From: Marisediminitalea alba
GTDB lineage: Bacteria > Pseudomonadota > Gammaproteobacteria > Enterobacterales > Alteromonadaceae
Length of the DNA stretch: 64,000 nt
Assembly: GCF_002993365.1 (NCBI RefSeq)
Contig: NZ_PVNP01000198.1
Coordinates: 91,232 to 155,231, forward strand
Direction of reading: 5' to 3'
In this document: piece after piece, positions 1 through 7,983 of the stretch
Numbering within the stretch: the stretch's first letter is position 1
Layout: every line of letters begins with the position of its first letter
Position numbers and translations under genes: made by a program
Notes under the pieces: generated by a model
Databases searched by the model: none
Told to the model about the DNA's origin: nothing
Seen by the model: the letters and a program-made list of their open reading frames with translations, nothing else

Positions 1-558
1 TGGTTAAACCGCACCACCAACGGCAAGGGCATGGTCACCAGCCATCCGCTTTCATACCTACGTAGTCTGGACGCCGGTAATGGTGAAGTTATCCCCTATC
101 TGGCAGAGGTGTTCGAAATTCTGCCCGCAGAGGCCGTGCTCAATGTGGAAATTAAACACCTGAGTAATGTGGATAGCTGGCTGGAAAAAATTCATCAGGG
201 CCTGACTCAGAGCGGTTTCCCGGCTGAAAACCTAATTATCTCATCATTTAATCACCGCTGGATCCGTCAGATTAAAGCCGCCTGGCCGCAGGTGCACATT
301 GGTGCACTGACCGCTACCTACCCCGAGAATGGTCTGGGTTTCGCCCACGATCTGGATGCCTTTTCGCTACATATGGCCTTGGATGTAGTGGATGAATTCT
401 ATGTGAGAGAAGCCCGCCAGGCAGGTTTAAAAGTACTGGTGTATACCGTAGATTATCCGGAAGATATGCTGATGCTGAAAACCTGGGGCGTTGATGGGAT
501 TTTTACCAACGTGCCGGACTTAGCCCGACAGGTGCTTAGCCCCAGGGAAGAATCTTAG
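1..558 (+). CDS. Glycerophosphodiester phosphodiesterase, 5'-truncated by window start
   Basis: The C-terminal 185 or so residues of a GDPD-family TIM-barrel enzyme, which hydrolyses glycerophosphodiesters to glycerol-3-phosphate and an alcohol. The reading frame is open from base 1, so the true start is outside the window; the ATG at 31 is internal. Just before it lies the family pattern RTTNGKG, followed by LRSLDAG, then VLNVEIK with the metal-binding Glu of the barrel, IISSFNH in the middle, and the typical ending VDGIFTNVPDLA. No lipobox or signal peptide can be judged because the N-terminus is missing. It resembles the cytosolic UgpQ type more than periplasmic GlpQ, but without the N-terminus this is only an impression. 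Its stop overlaps the convergent MerC-family gene by four bases. Confidence 0.9.
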   Translation, partial: WLNRTTNGKGMVTSHPLSYLRSLDAGNGEVIPYLAEVFEILPAEAVLNVEIKHLSNVDSWLEKIHQGLTQSGFPAENLIISSFNHRWIRQIKAAWPQVHIGALTATYPENGLGFAHDLDAFSLHMALDVVDEFYVREARQAGLKVLVYTVDYPEDMLMLKTWGVDGIFTNVPDLARQVLSPREES

Positions 559-971
559 CGGTGATCACTAGCCAGATGCTGAGAAACCACCTTACCTTTA
601 CAACAACGGCATTTACGGCATAAGCGTAAGTTGAGCCAGTGGCCCAGAATAATCAGGCCGGCACCAAAGGCAATGGTAAAGGGCTCGCCGGACTCCCCAA
701 ACATGTCTTTAAACCAGTAAATTCCCCCTCCACTTAGCAATAGCAGCAGCGGATAGTATTTACCATGGTACCGCACAGCACCGCTGATAAGGGCAACGCT
801 ACCGATAAGAATGGATAAGCTTAAAATGGTCCGTTCAAACCAGGTTTGGCCAAACATACTGGAAGCCAGCAATGGCAGCAGCGGGATCGCAAGACAATGC
901 AAAGCACACAGGCTCGAAATCCAGATCCCAAGCCGGTCTAAAAATGTTGGATTGTCGATGGGTGATTGCAT
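555..971 (-). CDS. MerC-family membrane protein, probably Zur-regulated
   Basis: A 138-residue protein with about four hydrophobic segments and the MerC signature CALHCLA near residues 22-28, whose two cysteines bind metal in mercury-transporting MerC. No other mer gene (merR, merT, merP, merA) is nearby. The C-terminus carries a second cysteine cluster, CRKCRCC, followed by two histidines, so metal handling in the inner membrane is likely. A near-perfect Zur-type palindrome sits 20 bp upstream of the start codon, which points to a role in zinc rather than mercury. The start is the ATG at 971, preceded by a purine-rich AAGGTAAGG. Function as a zinc-uptake or zinc-sparing protein is inference from the operator; the family assignment is firm. 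Confidence 0.85.
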   Translation of the reverse strand: MQSPIDNPTFLDRLGIWISSLCALHCLAIPLLPLLASSMFGQTWFERTILSLSILIGSVALISGAVRYHGKYYPLLLLLSGGGIYWFKDMFGESGEPFTIAFGAGLIILGHWLNLRLCRKCRCCKGKVVSQHLASDHR

Positions 972-990
972 AACTACCTTACCTTCAGCT

Positions 991-1009
991 GATGTTATAA
1001 TATAACATC
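991..1009. promoter_or_regulatory. Zur-type operator upstream of the MerC-family gene
   Basis: GATGTTATAATATAACATC is a 19-bp palindrome with nine-base arms around a central A. Its core GTTATAATATAAC matches the known gammaproteobacterial Zur (zinc uptake repressor) operator. It lies 20 bp before the start codon of the minus-strand gene, where repressor binding would block RNA polymerase. No zinc genes such as znuABC are in the window. Confidence 0.8.
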
Positions 1010-1112
1010 CCTGAGTTTTTTCAAGATCCCATCAACGATCTTCATGGAAATAGCGGCAAAATACGACGAATGACATGGGGTGATAGCTTAAAACCTTTCC
1101 GGCAGGGATTGC

Positions 1113-1931
1113 TTAGTTAGGCGCGGCAACACTTACCTGAGTGCTACTGACATATTCACGTTGCGGTGCATCAGGTTTATCAAAGTAGTCGTGCATCGAT
1201 TTCAGCGCATAGCGTTGTGCCGGAAGATCAGCCAGTTTATTCTGCAGAAACTCGATAGTACCCGGGTGGGGATGAGCAATGATAATCACTTTCGGGTGCT
1301 TACGGGTTAGCGCTATCGCCCGCTGCCACTGTTCATTCATAAAGGCTTCGGTTTGTTCATGGTCCAAAAAAACGTGACGTCTGGCATTGGGGATCTGTTT
1401 TTCACGGGCCACCTGTTGGGCCACGGTGAAACGGGTAGTGCGACTATCAACAAAAAATAACCCGGTATGTTTAATGACGTTCATCAGTGGTTGTAGTGCC
1501 TGGCCCGAGGCAGTGAGCACACTGCCCATGTGATTGTTAACGCCAATAGCATAAGGTACTGAGGCAAGAGCAGCCTCGAAGGTCGCGGTCATTTCGCTGG
1601 CATACATCGAAGAGGTGATGGCCCCAGGTCCCAGCGGCTTGTCGGATCGCGCTTCCATTGGCAGATGCAGCATCACATCACGGGACTGGGCATGGGCACG
1701 TTCGGCAAAGGCCTGGCCCTGCGGTGTATGAGGCAAAATGGAAAAAGTCACTGATTCAGGCAATGCAAATGCTAGTTCGTCGGTGGCACGATAACCCATA
1801 TCATCAATAATGATATAAAGCTCTGCAGGTGCCTGGGATGGCTGATGCGCGGTTGTTCGGCTGGCAGCCGATGTTGTTTGGCTAACCAGCATCCCCCACA
1901 CAATAACGCAATAAATACCGAGCTGTTTCAA
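1113..1931 (-). CDS. yibQ: Divergent polysaccharide deacetylase family protein (YibQ-like)
   Basis: A 272-residue secreted protein of the divergent polysaccharide deacetylase family (DUF610). A signal peptide occupies roughly residues 1-22, ending at TSAAS. The deacetylase-like fold follows: IIDDMGY with the two metal-site acidic residues near position 41, HLPMEA around 89, GVNNHMGS around 130, and VIIIAHPHP near 215. The substrate is unknown; a role in cell-wall or envelope polysaccharide turnover is usually assumed. It is the last gene of a minus-strand cluster gpmI-envC-yibQ, the same order as yibO-yibP-yibQ in Escherichia coli. The roughly 125-bp gap to envC may hold its own promoter. The family call is secure; the reaction is not known. 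Confidence 0.88.
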   Translation of the reverse strand: MKQLGIYCVIVWGMLVSQTTSAASRTTAHQPSQAPAELYIIIDDMGYRATDELAFALPESVTFSILPHTPQGQAFAERAHAQSRDVMLHLPMEARSDKPLGPGAITSSMYASEMTATFEAALASVPYAIGVNNHMGSVLTASGQALQPLMNVIKHTGLFFVDSRTTRFTVAQQVAREKQIPNARRHVFLDHEQTEAFMNEQWQRAIALTRKHPKVIIIAHPHPGTIEFLQNKLADLPAQRYALKSMHDYFDKPDAPQREYVSSTQVSVAAPN

Positions 1932-2056
1932 GAGCGCACTTAAACCTGACTATTTGTAATTGTTATGGCCGCTAGCATACCAGCCGGGTTCACAATTACC
2001 AATATCAACCACCTTATTTGCATCCATACCAGTCTGGCTGAGGCGATACGAAAAGG

Positions 2057-3214
2057 CTAAATATCCAGCCACTGTAATGGGTTAAGTGCTTTGCCCTTAT
2101 GGCGTATCTCAAAATACAAATTCGGTGACGACTGACCGCCACTTTGACCCAGTAATGCTACGGTCTCGCCTTTAGCCACCGCATCACCAGCCGAGCGAAG
2201 CAGTGCCTGATTGTGTCCGTAAACCGACATATAACCGTCACCGTGTTCTATGATAGTGACCAGACCGAAGCCTCTCAGCCAGTCAGAATAGATTACGCGG
2301 CCATGAGCGATGGCTTTTACCGCGCTGCCTTCACGGCCATCTATCATGATCCCTTTCCACCGCACCTGACCCTGACGACGCTTACCAAATAAACGCCGCA
2401 GTGTACCGCTGGCAGGTTTTAACAACTTGCCCTTTTCTCCTGATAGGCCGGTTAATTCCTGCGGCACCTGACTGGCCCGCTGAGCACGTTCGATAGCTTC
2501 TAGCAATGCCTGCTCCGCTTCTCTTAACTGCGCAATCCGGCTTTCTTCGCTGGCAATTTTACTACGCAGCTTTACCAATGTTTGCTGGCGATCCTGTTGA
2601 CGAGCTACCAGTTCATTTTGCTGACGCTCCTGATCGCTCAGCAACGCGCTTAATTCCTGAGCCTTGACCTGCAACTGGGTATTAACCTGTTCCAGCTCAG
2701 TGACGCTCGCCTTAAACTGAGTGATTTCTTTCTGTCGGGCTTCATTAAGGTATTTGTAGTAAGTCAGTACGCGTTCAAAGCGTGCTGCATCCTCCTGGTA
2801 AAACACCATTTTGGCATAGTCGTAGTTACCGGAGATAAAAGCTGTTCTTAACTGACCACCAAGCAGTTCCTGCTGCTGAGCAATGGCTTGCTCGAGCTCA
2901 TCACGCCGGCTTTTAAGGGCTTCCTGCTGGTCGCGGTTTTCGGCCAACGCGGTTTTGGTGTTATTGAGTCGCCGGGCCACTGCACCGATATCTTTTTCTG
3001 ATTGTTCCAGTACTGATTGCAGTTCCCTGGCATCGGCTTTACTACCCTGTAATGCCTGTTGCCGGGCTTTTAATTCTTGCTGTAGCTCCGCCAGCTCCTG
3101 TTCGGCGTCATCACTTTGTGCTAAGGCAAAACCAGCAGGCGATAGCCCATACAACAATGCCACCAGCACAAGGCTGGTGGCACAGTTCTTCAGCAACGCG
3201 ACTACGGGCTGCAT
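2057..3214 (-). CDS. envC: Murein hydrolase activator EnvC
   Basis: A 385-residue periplasmic protein that activates the cell-separation amidases AmiA and AmiB at the division septum. An N-terminal signal peptide ends near residue 32 (ALAQS). Residues of about 35-240 are a long, Gln/Glu-rich coiled coil that in the family docks onto FtsEX. Residues of about 270-385 form a LytM (peptidase M23) domain. That domain lacks the zinc ligands of active LytM enzymes: the usual H-x-G-x-D segment reads GIMIDG and the H-x-H segment reads YFEIRH, as expected for an activator rather than a peptidase. Its start lies 8 bp downstream of the gpmI stop, so the two are probably co-transcribed. Confidence 0.95.
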   Translation of the reverse strand: MQPVVALLKNCATSLVLVALLYGLSPAGFALAQSDDAEQELAELQQELKARQQALQGSKADARELQSVLEQSEKDIGAVARRLNNTKTALAENRDQQEALKSRRDELEQAIAQQQELLGGQLRTAFISGNYDYAKMVFYQEDAARFERVLTYYKYLNEARQKEITQFKASVTELEQVNTQLQVKAQELSALLSDQERQQNELVARQQDRQQTLVKLRSKIASEESRIAQLREAEQALLEAIERAQRASQVPQELTGLSGEKGKLLKPASGTLRRLFGKRRQGQVRWKGIMIDGREGSAVKAIAHGRVIYSDWLRGFGLVTIIEHGDGYMSVYGHNQALLRSAGDAVAKGETVALLGQSGGQSSPNLYFEIRHKGKALNPLQWLDI

Positions 3215-3222
3215 ATCTCTAT

Positions 3223-4758
3223 TTAAGATTTTAAAGTCATAATGGTTTTGCCGGTCATTTCTTCTGGTTGCTCCACACCCATCAGATGCAACATGGTAGG
3301 CGCTACATCGCTGAGTGTGCCGCCTTTACGAGGCTCAGCACTACGACCAAAGTAAATAAACGGTACAGGCTCACTGGTGTGAGCAGTGTGGGCCTGGCCA
3401 GACTCGTTATCTACCATTTGTTCTGCGTTACCGTGGTCAGCAGTGATCAGACACTCGCCGCCGGTTTTCTTCAGTGCCTTAACTACACGCCCAATGGATT
3501 TATCGACCGCTTCACAGGCTTTAACCGCCGCATCGAAATCGCCGGTATGGCCCACCATATCGCCATTCGGATAGTTACAGATGATCACGTCAAACTTGCC
3601 GGATTCGATCGCTCCAACCAGTTCGTCGGTGAGTTTTTCTGAATTCATTTCCGGCTGCAGATCATAAGTAGCTACATCGGGTGATGGAATAAGAATACGC
3701 TCTTCGCCGTTGAATTCTTTTTCTACACCGCCAGAAAAGAAAAAAGTAACGTGGGCGTACTTTTCTGTTTCTGAAATGCGCAGTTGCGTTTTACCCTGCT
3801 TCTCCAACCACTCGCCGAGCACGTTAACCAGTTTTTCGGATGGGAAGGCTACCGGTGCATCGAAGTCAGCCGAGTACTCGGTTAGCATCACAAATGCCGA
3901 CAGCTCTGGCTTTACTGCCAGCTCAAAACCATCAAAACTCTTATCAACGAACACCTGGGTTAACTGACGTGCACGGTCGGCACGGAAGTTCATAAAAACA
4001 ATGGCGTCACCATCTTCTACACTCACGCTGTCGCCAATAACAGTAGGTGGCACAAACTCATCGTTTTTGCCTGCCTCATAAGAGGCTTTTAACCCGGCGA
4101 CCGCCGATTCTGCCGTCGCTTCGCCTTTGCCCTGAGTGATCAGGTCGTAAGCTTTCTGCACCCGATCCCAGCGCTTGTCACGGTCCATGGCAAAATAGCG
4201 ACCAATGATAGTGGCCGTTTTACCACAGCCTATCTCAGCAAATACCTCATCGGCTTTTTCCAAAGACGCTTCAGCGCTTTGTGGAGGTGTATCACGGCCA
4301 TCCAGAAAAGCGTGTAAGTAAACTTTTTTCGCACCGCGGTGAGCAGCCATTTTCAGCGCTGCAAAAATATGGTCTTCGTGACTGTGAACACCACCTGGTG
4401 AAAGCAGACCCATAATATGTACCGCTTTATCTTTACTTACCGCGTCGTCAATGGCTTTTACCAGTGCCGGATTGTGCTCAAACTCGCCGTCTGCAATGGA
4501 TTTGGTTACTTTGGTAAAGTCCTGATACACCACGCGGCCTGCGCCGAGGTTAACATGACCTACTTCAGAGTTACCCATTTGACCCTCGGGTAAACCCACA
4601 TCCAGCCCGGAACCGCTGATTAACGTGTTTGGGTACTCTTTGGTTAAAGCATCCAGATTTGGCGTGTTCGCGGCCAGGATGGCATTTTGATCTGCATCCT
4701 CACGATATCCCCAGCCATCGAGTACGATTAGTGCCAGTGTCTTCTTGGATTGCGTCAT
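3223..4758 (-). CDS. gpmI: 2,3-bisphosphoglycerate-independent phosphoglycerate mutase
   Basis: Interconverts 3-phosphoglycerate and 2-phosphoglycerate in glycolysis and gluconeogenesis using manganese. The 511-residue length fits the family exactly. Visible hallmarks are Asp14 in LDGWG, the phosphoserine nucleophile Ser64 in GNSEVGHVN, HSHEDH near 125, DGRDTPP near 153, the metal-binding segment NYPNGDMVGHTG in the C-terminal half and TADHGNAE. It is the first gene of the minus-strand gpmI-envC-yibQ cluster and is divergent from the rhodanese gene, sharing a 345-bp intergenic region. Confidence 0.97.
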   Translation of the reverse strand: MTQSKKTLALIVLDGWGYREDADQNAILAANTPNLDALTKEYPNTLISGSGLDVGLPEGQMGNSEVGHVNLGAGRVVYQDFTKVTKSIADGEFEHNPALVKAIDDAVSKDKAVHIMGLLSPGGVHSHEDHIFAALKMAAHRGAKKVYLHAFLDGRDTPPQSAEASLEKADEVFAEIGCGKTATIIGRYFAMDRDKRWDRVQKAYDLITQGKGEATAESAVAGLKASYEAGKNDEFVPPTVIGDSVSVEDGDAIVFMNFRADRARQLTQVFVDKSFDGFELAVKPELSAFVMLTEYSADFDAPVAFPSEKLVNVLGEWLEKQGKTQLRISETEKYAHVTFFFSGGVEKEFNGEERILIPSPDVATYDLQPEMNSEKLTDELVGAIESGKFDVIICNYPNGDMVGHTGDFDAAVKACEAVDKSIGRVVKALKKTGGECLITADHGNAEQMVDNESGQAHTAHTSEPVPFIYFGRSAEPRKGGTLSDVAPTMLHLMGVEQPEEMTGKTIMTLKS

Positions 4759-5103
4759 GGGTTCTCCTGTAAAATTTCGTTGCCCTTATCAGGCGATGCT
4801 GTTCGGGTTAGTTATCCGCTTGCCCGGCTTATTATTAGGTACCGATATTGTCAGGCTTTGGATTGTTCCGTAGGGCGAGGCATACATTTATATTACCAAA
4901 CCCTAGAGGGGATTGAAGAGCAGATGTTGAAAAATACCTCAATCAGTTTAATTGAGAATGTGAATTAACCAACCGAAGTACAGTAATTTAGCGCGCTTAG
5001 CGTTGTATTAACTGGGCTTCCTCCGCGCAAAGCTGGTTTCTGTTGTTTTTTTCTATATACTTTGCACTCTTTTTTTAACAAACCGATGCATTGGGAAGAC
5101 GTA
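4759..5103. other. Intergenic region between divergent gpmI and rhodanese genes
   Basis: 345 bases without a supported gene. It must hold the promoters of both divergent operons. A CTCAAT/ATTGAG inverted repeat lies at about 4938-4956 and an AT-rich stretch with ATATAC lies at 5055-5060 shortly before the rhodanese gene. The 72-codon open frame here has no recognisable product. Confidence 0.5.
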
Positions 5104-5529
5104 ATGGATCAACTCATCGAATTTGCCAGCAATAACATTATACTGGCGGGTATCTGGCTGGCGCTGGTTATTATGCTGATTTACAGCTATGTCAGCGGTC
5201 TGATTTCCTCTGTCAAAGAAGTCAGTGTGCACGAAATGACATTGCTGATTAACCGTGAAGATGCAGTGGTTCTTGACACCCGCCCTGCCAACGACTTTAA
5301 GGCAGGTCATATCACCGGTGCCCGGCAGATCAAGCCGGAAGAGGTTCGTGAAAAGAACTTCAGCAAGCTTGAAAAATACAAAGACACGCCCATTATTGTT
5401 GTTTGTGCCATGGGTAACAGCGCACGCGGCGTAGCTGCTGCAATGACAAAAGACGGTTTCAGTAAAGTAAATGTACTGAAAGGCGGCATGAACGCCTGGT
5501 CTCAGGCCGGCTTACCCGTTGCTAAATAA
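5104..5529 (+). CDS. Membrane-anchored rhodanese-like protein (YibN-like)
   Basis: A 141-residue protein with one N-terminal membrane segment (about residues 10-32) and a single rhodanese domain (about 40-140). The active-site loop holds Cys101 in CAMGNSAR, so sulfur transfer is possible. It corresponds to YibN, which also sits before grxC and secB in Escherichia coli. I chose the ATG at 5104 because GGGAAG precedes it; a TTG further upstream would add a tail with no support. Physiological substrate unknown. Confidence 0.88.
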   Translation: MDQLIEFASNNIILAGIWLALVIMLIYSYVSGLISSVKEVSVHEMTLLINREDAVVLDTRPANDFKAGHITGARQIKPEEVREKNFSKLEKYKDTPIIVVCAMGNSARGVAAAMTKDGFSKVNVLKGGMNAWSQAGLPVAK

Positions 5530-5549
5530 TCAACCAAAAGGCCGCTATT

Positions 5550-5807
5550 GTGAGTAAAGTTGAAATCTACACCAAAGCTTATTGCCCCTTTTGCACCCGG
5601 GCAAAAGCCCTGCTCCAGCAAAAAGGTGTTGAATACACTGAGTATGCCATCGATGCCGAGCCTGCCTTGCGCGATGTTATGATTGAGCGCGCAAATGGCG
5701 GTTATACAGTGCCGCAAATATTCATTAACGACCAGCACATTGGTGGTTGTGATGATATGTTTGCGCTGGAAAGACAGCAAGAACTCGATCCACTGCTGGC
5801 CAGCTAA
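5550..5807 (+). CDS. grxC: Glutaredoxin 3
   Basis: An 85-residue thioredoxin-fold disulfide reductase that uses glutathione to reduce protein and mixed disulfides. The dithiol active site is Cys12-Pro-Phe-Cys15 (CPFC rather than the more usual CPYC). The cis-proline TVPQIFI near residue 54 and the GGCDD glutathione-binding segment near 66 are present. Translation starts at a GTG. The gene lies between the rhodanese and secB genes, an arrangement conserved in gammaproteobacteria. Confidence 0.95.
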   Translation: MSKVEIYTKAYCPFCTRAKALLQQKGVEYTEYAIDAEPALRDVMIERANGGYTVPQIFINDQHIGGCDDMFALERQQELDPLLAS

Positions 5808-5846
5808 TTATTCTTATAAAATTTAAAATTACACTTAGGTAAAAAC

Positions 5847-6353
5847 ATGTCTGAAGAAAACCAAAGCAATCAAGAAAACGCCGCTGCCGGCCAGGGTCAA
5901 GCGCCACAATTCAACATCCAGCGTATCTACACAAAAGACATCTCTTTTGAGTCACCAAACGCACCAGGCATCTTCACTAAAGAGTGGAAACCAGAAATCA
6001 AACTGGACATCGATACCTCTACTGACAAACTGGATGGTAACCTGTTCGAAGTTGTTCTGTCGGTTACCGTTACAGCCACCATGGGCGAAGAAACTGCATT
6101 CCTGTGTGAAGTAGAGCAAGCCGGTATTTTCATGATTGGTGACATGCCAGAACAAAACAAAGCGCACATGCTGGGTTCTTTCTGTCCGAACACGCTGTTC
6201 CCATATGCTCGTGAAACTATTTCTAACCTGGTTAATCGCGGTACCTTCCCGCCGTTAAACCTGGCGCCGGTAAACTTTGACGCGATCTTTGCTGCATACA
6301 TGCAAAAACGTGCTCAGGAAGCTCAGGCATCTCAGCAACAACTGGACGCCTAA
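5847..6353 (+). CDS. secB: Protein-export chaperone SecB
   Basis: A 168-residue cytosolic tetrameric chaperone that keeps preproteins unfolded and hands them to SecA. Family features are FNIQRIYTKDISFESPN near the start, TATMGEETAFLCEVEQAGIF in the middle, and the C-terminal FPYARE...FPPLNLAPVNFDA segment. The hydrophilic N-terminal tail is rich in Asn, Gln and Glu. It is followed after 7 bp by gpsA, as in enterobacteria. Confidence 0.97.
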   Translation: MSEENQSNQENAAAGQGQAPQFNIQRIYTKDISFESPNAPGIFTKEWKPEIKLDIDTSTDKLDGNLFEVVLSVTVTATMGEETAFLCEVEQAGIFMIGDMPEQNKAHMLGSFCPNTLFPYARETISNLVNRGTFPPLNLAPVNFDAIFAAYMQKRAQEAQASQQQLDA

Positions 6354-6360
6354 GACGCCC

Positions 6361-7362
6361 ATGAATGATGCGTCGGTTACCGTTCTTGGAGCAGGCTCCT
6401 ATGGCACTGCTCTGGCTATCTGTTTAGCCCGTAACAATACACCCACCGTACTGTGGGGCAGAGACGCCAAACAGTTATCTGTTATGGCTGACAGCCGCCA
6501 GAACGAACGGTATCTGCCCGGCGCCTCCTTTCCCGATGCGCTCTCGGTTGAGAGCGATTTAGCCTCTGCTGTTGCGCACAGTCGCGATATTCTGGTGGTG
6601 GTACCAAGCCATGCCTTTAAAGGCATGCTTGAGCAATTAGCGCCGTTACTGCACGACTCTCAGCGAATTGTGTGGGCCACCAAAGGCCTAGAGCCGGGCA
6701 GCGGTCGTCTGCTCAAAGAAGTTGCTTTGGAAGTGCTGGGTGATAAATACCCGCTGGCAGTGTTATCAGGGCCGACTTTCGCCAAAGAAATGGCGGCGGG
6801 CTTGCCCACGGCTATCTCCCTGTCTTCCACGGATGATAAGTTTATCGACGCCATGGCAGCCAAACTGCATTGCGCCCGTTCATTTCGGGTTTACAAAAAC
6901 CCCGACTTTACCGGTGTGCAACTTGGCGGCGCGGTTAAGAACGTAATTGCCATTGGTGCCGGGCTGGCCGATGGGCTGGGTTTTGGTGCCAATGCCCGTA
7001 CTGCGTTAATTACCCGCGGACTGGCTGAACTGACCCGTTTGGGCGTTCAGGCCGGCGCGCAGCCAGAAACCTTTATGGGTATGGCCGGGTTAGGCGATCT
7101 GGTGCTTACCTGTACTGACAACCAGTCCCGTAATCGCCGCTTCGGCCTTGCTTTGGGTAAAGGCACATCGGTGGACAACGCCATGGAAGAAATCGGTCAG
7201 GTAGTAGAAGGCTACCGCAACACCGAAGAAGTGGTTATCCTGGCTCGTAAGCTGGGCGTGGAAATGCCCATTTGCGAACAGATTTATGCCGTGCTTTACG
7301 AGGGCAAATCGCCTAAAGACGCCGCCCTGGCCTTACTGGGCAGAGAACTTAAGTCTGAATAA
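6361..7362 (+). CDS. gpsA: Glycerol-3-phosphate dehydrogenase [NAD(P)+]
   Basis: Reduces dihydroxyacetone phosphate to sn-glycerol-3-phosphate, the backbone for phospholipid synthesis. The 333-residue form starting at the ATG at 6361 is chosen because it places the Rossmann motif GAGSYGTALA right at the N-terminus, as in the family; an upstream in-frame start would overlap secB. Other marks are SGPTFAKEMA, the catalytic-lysine segment GAVKNVIAIGAG near residue 190, and GLGDLVLTC. The ribosome-binding site is weak, which suggests translational coupling to secB. Confidence 0.96.
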   Translation: MNDASVTVLGAGSYGTALAICLARNNTPTVLWGRDAKQLSVMADSRQNERYLPGASFPDALSVESDLASAVAHSRDILVVVPSHAFKGMLEQLAPLLHDSQRIVWATKGLEPGSGRLLKEVALEVLGDKYPLAVLSGPTFAKEMAAGLPTAISLSSTDDKFIDAMAAKLHCARSFRVYKNPDFTGVQLGGAVKNVIAIGAGLADGLGFGANARTALITRGLAELTRLGVQAGAQPETFMGMAGLGDLVLTCTDNQSRNRRFGLALGKGTSVDNAMEEIGQVVEGYRNTEEVVILARKLGVEMPICEQIYAVLYEGKSPKDAALALLGRELKSE

Positions 7363-7459
7363 CAAGCCTTAGCTTGTTATTCATGCAGGAATTGCAAAGC
7401 AATATCCGGTATCCCTTTAAATTATCTGATGAACTAAACAAGCCTTAGCTTGTTATTCA
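7361..7459. repeat. Pair of 23-bp direct repeats, each a small hairpin
   Basis: An identical 23-base unit occurs at 7361-7383 and 7437-7459. Each copy contains the dyad AACAAGC-ctta-GCTTGTT, and between the copies lies a further dyad, ATTGC-aaa-GCAAT, at 7391-7403. The block sits between the convergent gpsA and trmL stops, so the hairpins could end transcription from either side. The exact duplication is more than a simple terminator needs and resembles a short interspersed repeat. Confidence 0.65.
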
Positions 7460-7463
7460 CATG

Positions 7464-7928
7464 TTAGCGCGCGCCGTCGTAGCCAAACTGGCGCCAGGAC
7501 TCATACACAAATACCGATACCGCATTCGACAGGTTCATGCTGCGACTGTCTGGCAGCATAGGAATGCGCACCCGTTGCCCGGGCGGTAACGAGTCGATGA
7601 TGTCATCGGGTAATCCGCGGGTTTCCGGCCCGAACAATAACGCGTCACCCTTTTTGTATTGCACATCAGAGTGAAACGCTTTGCCTTTGGTGGTACATGC
7701 AAATACCCGTGCTGGCTGACGCTCTTCAAGAAAACGCTCGAAACTGGCATAGCGCTTAACTTCTGCAAACTCGTGATAATCCAGCCCTGCCCGACGCACC
7801 CGTTTATCATCCCAGTCAAAACCCAACGGCTCGATAAGATGCAGTGCATAACCGGTATTGGCACACAGGCGAATAATGTTACCGGTGTTAGGTGGAATTT
7901 CTGGCTGGTATAACACGATGTCTAACAT
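7464..7928 (-). CDS. trmL: tRNA (cytidine(34)-2'-O)-methyltransferase
   Basis: A 154-residue SPOUT-class methyltransferase that 2'-O-methylates the wobble nucleotide of tRNA-Leu isoacceptors with S-adenosylmethionine. Characteristic segments are PEIPPNTGNIIRLCANTG at residues 9-26, KRVRRAGLDYHE near 42, the FGPETRGLP loop near 97, and the trefoil-knot SAM-binding region IPM...SRSMNLSNAV near 120-133. The short length without an extra RNA-binding domain is typical of TrmL. Confidence 0.95.
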   Translation of the reverse strand: MLDIVLYQPEIPPNTGNIIRLCANTGYALHLIEPLGFDWDDKRVRRAGLDYHEFAEVKRYASFERFLEERQPARVFACTTKGKAFHSDVQYKKGDALLFGPETRGLPDDIIDSLPPGQRVRIPMLPDSRSMNLSNAVSVFVYESWRQFGYDGAR

Positions 7929-7983
7929 GCTGGTTCACTCTTTTCTAAGTCGGGCGGCATTATGAGAGGTTTCGTGTAGCCGG

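Noticed and set aside
4750..4968. 72-codon plus-strand frame upstream of the rhodanese gene
   Set aside because: No family, starts inside gpmI and fills a divergent promoter region.
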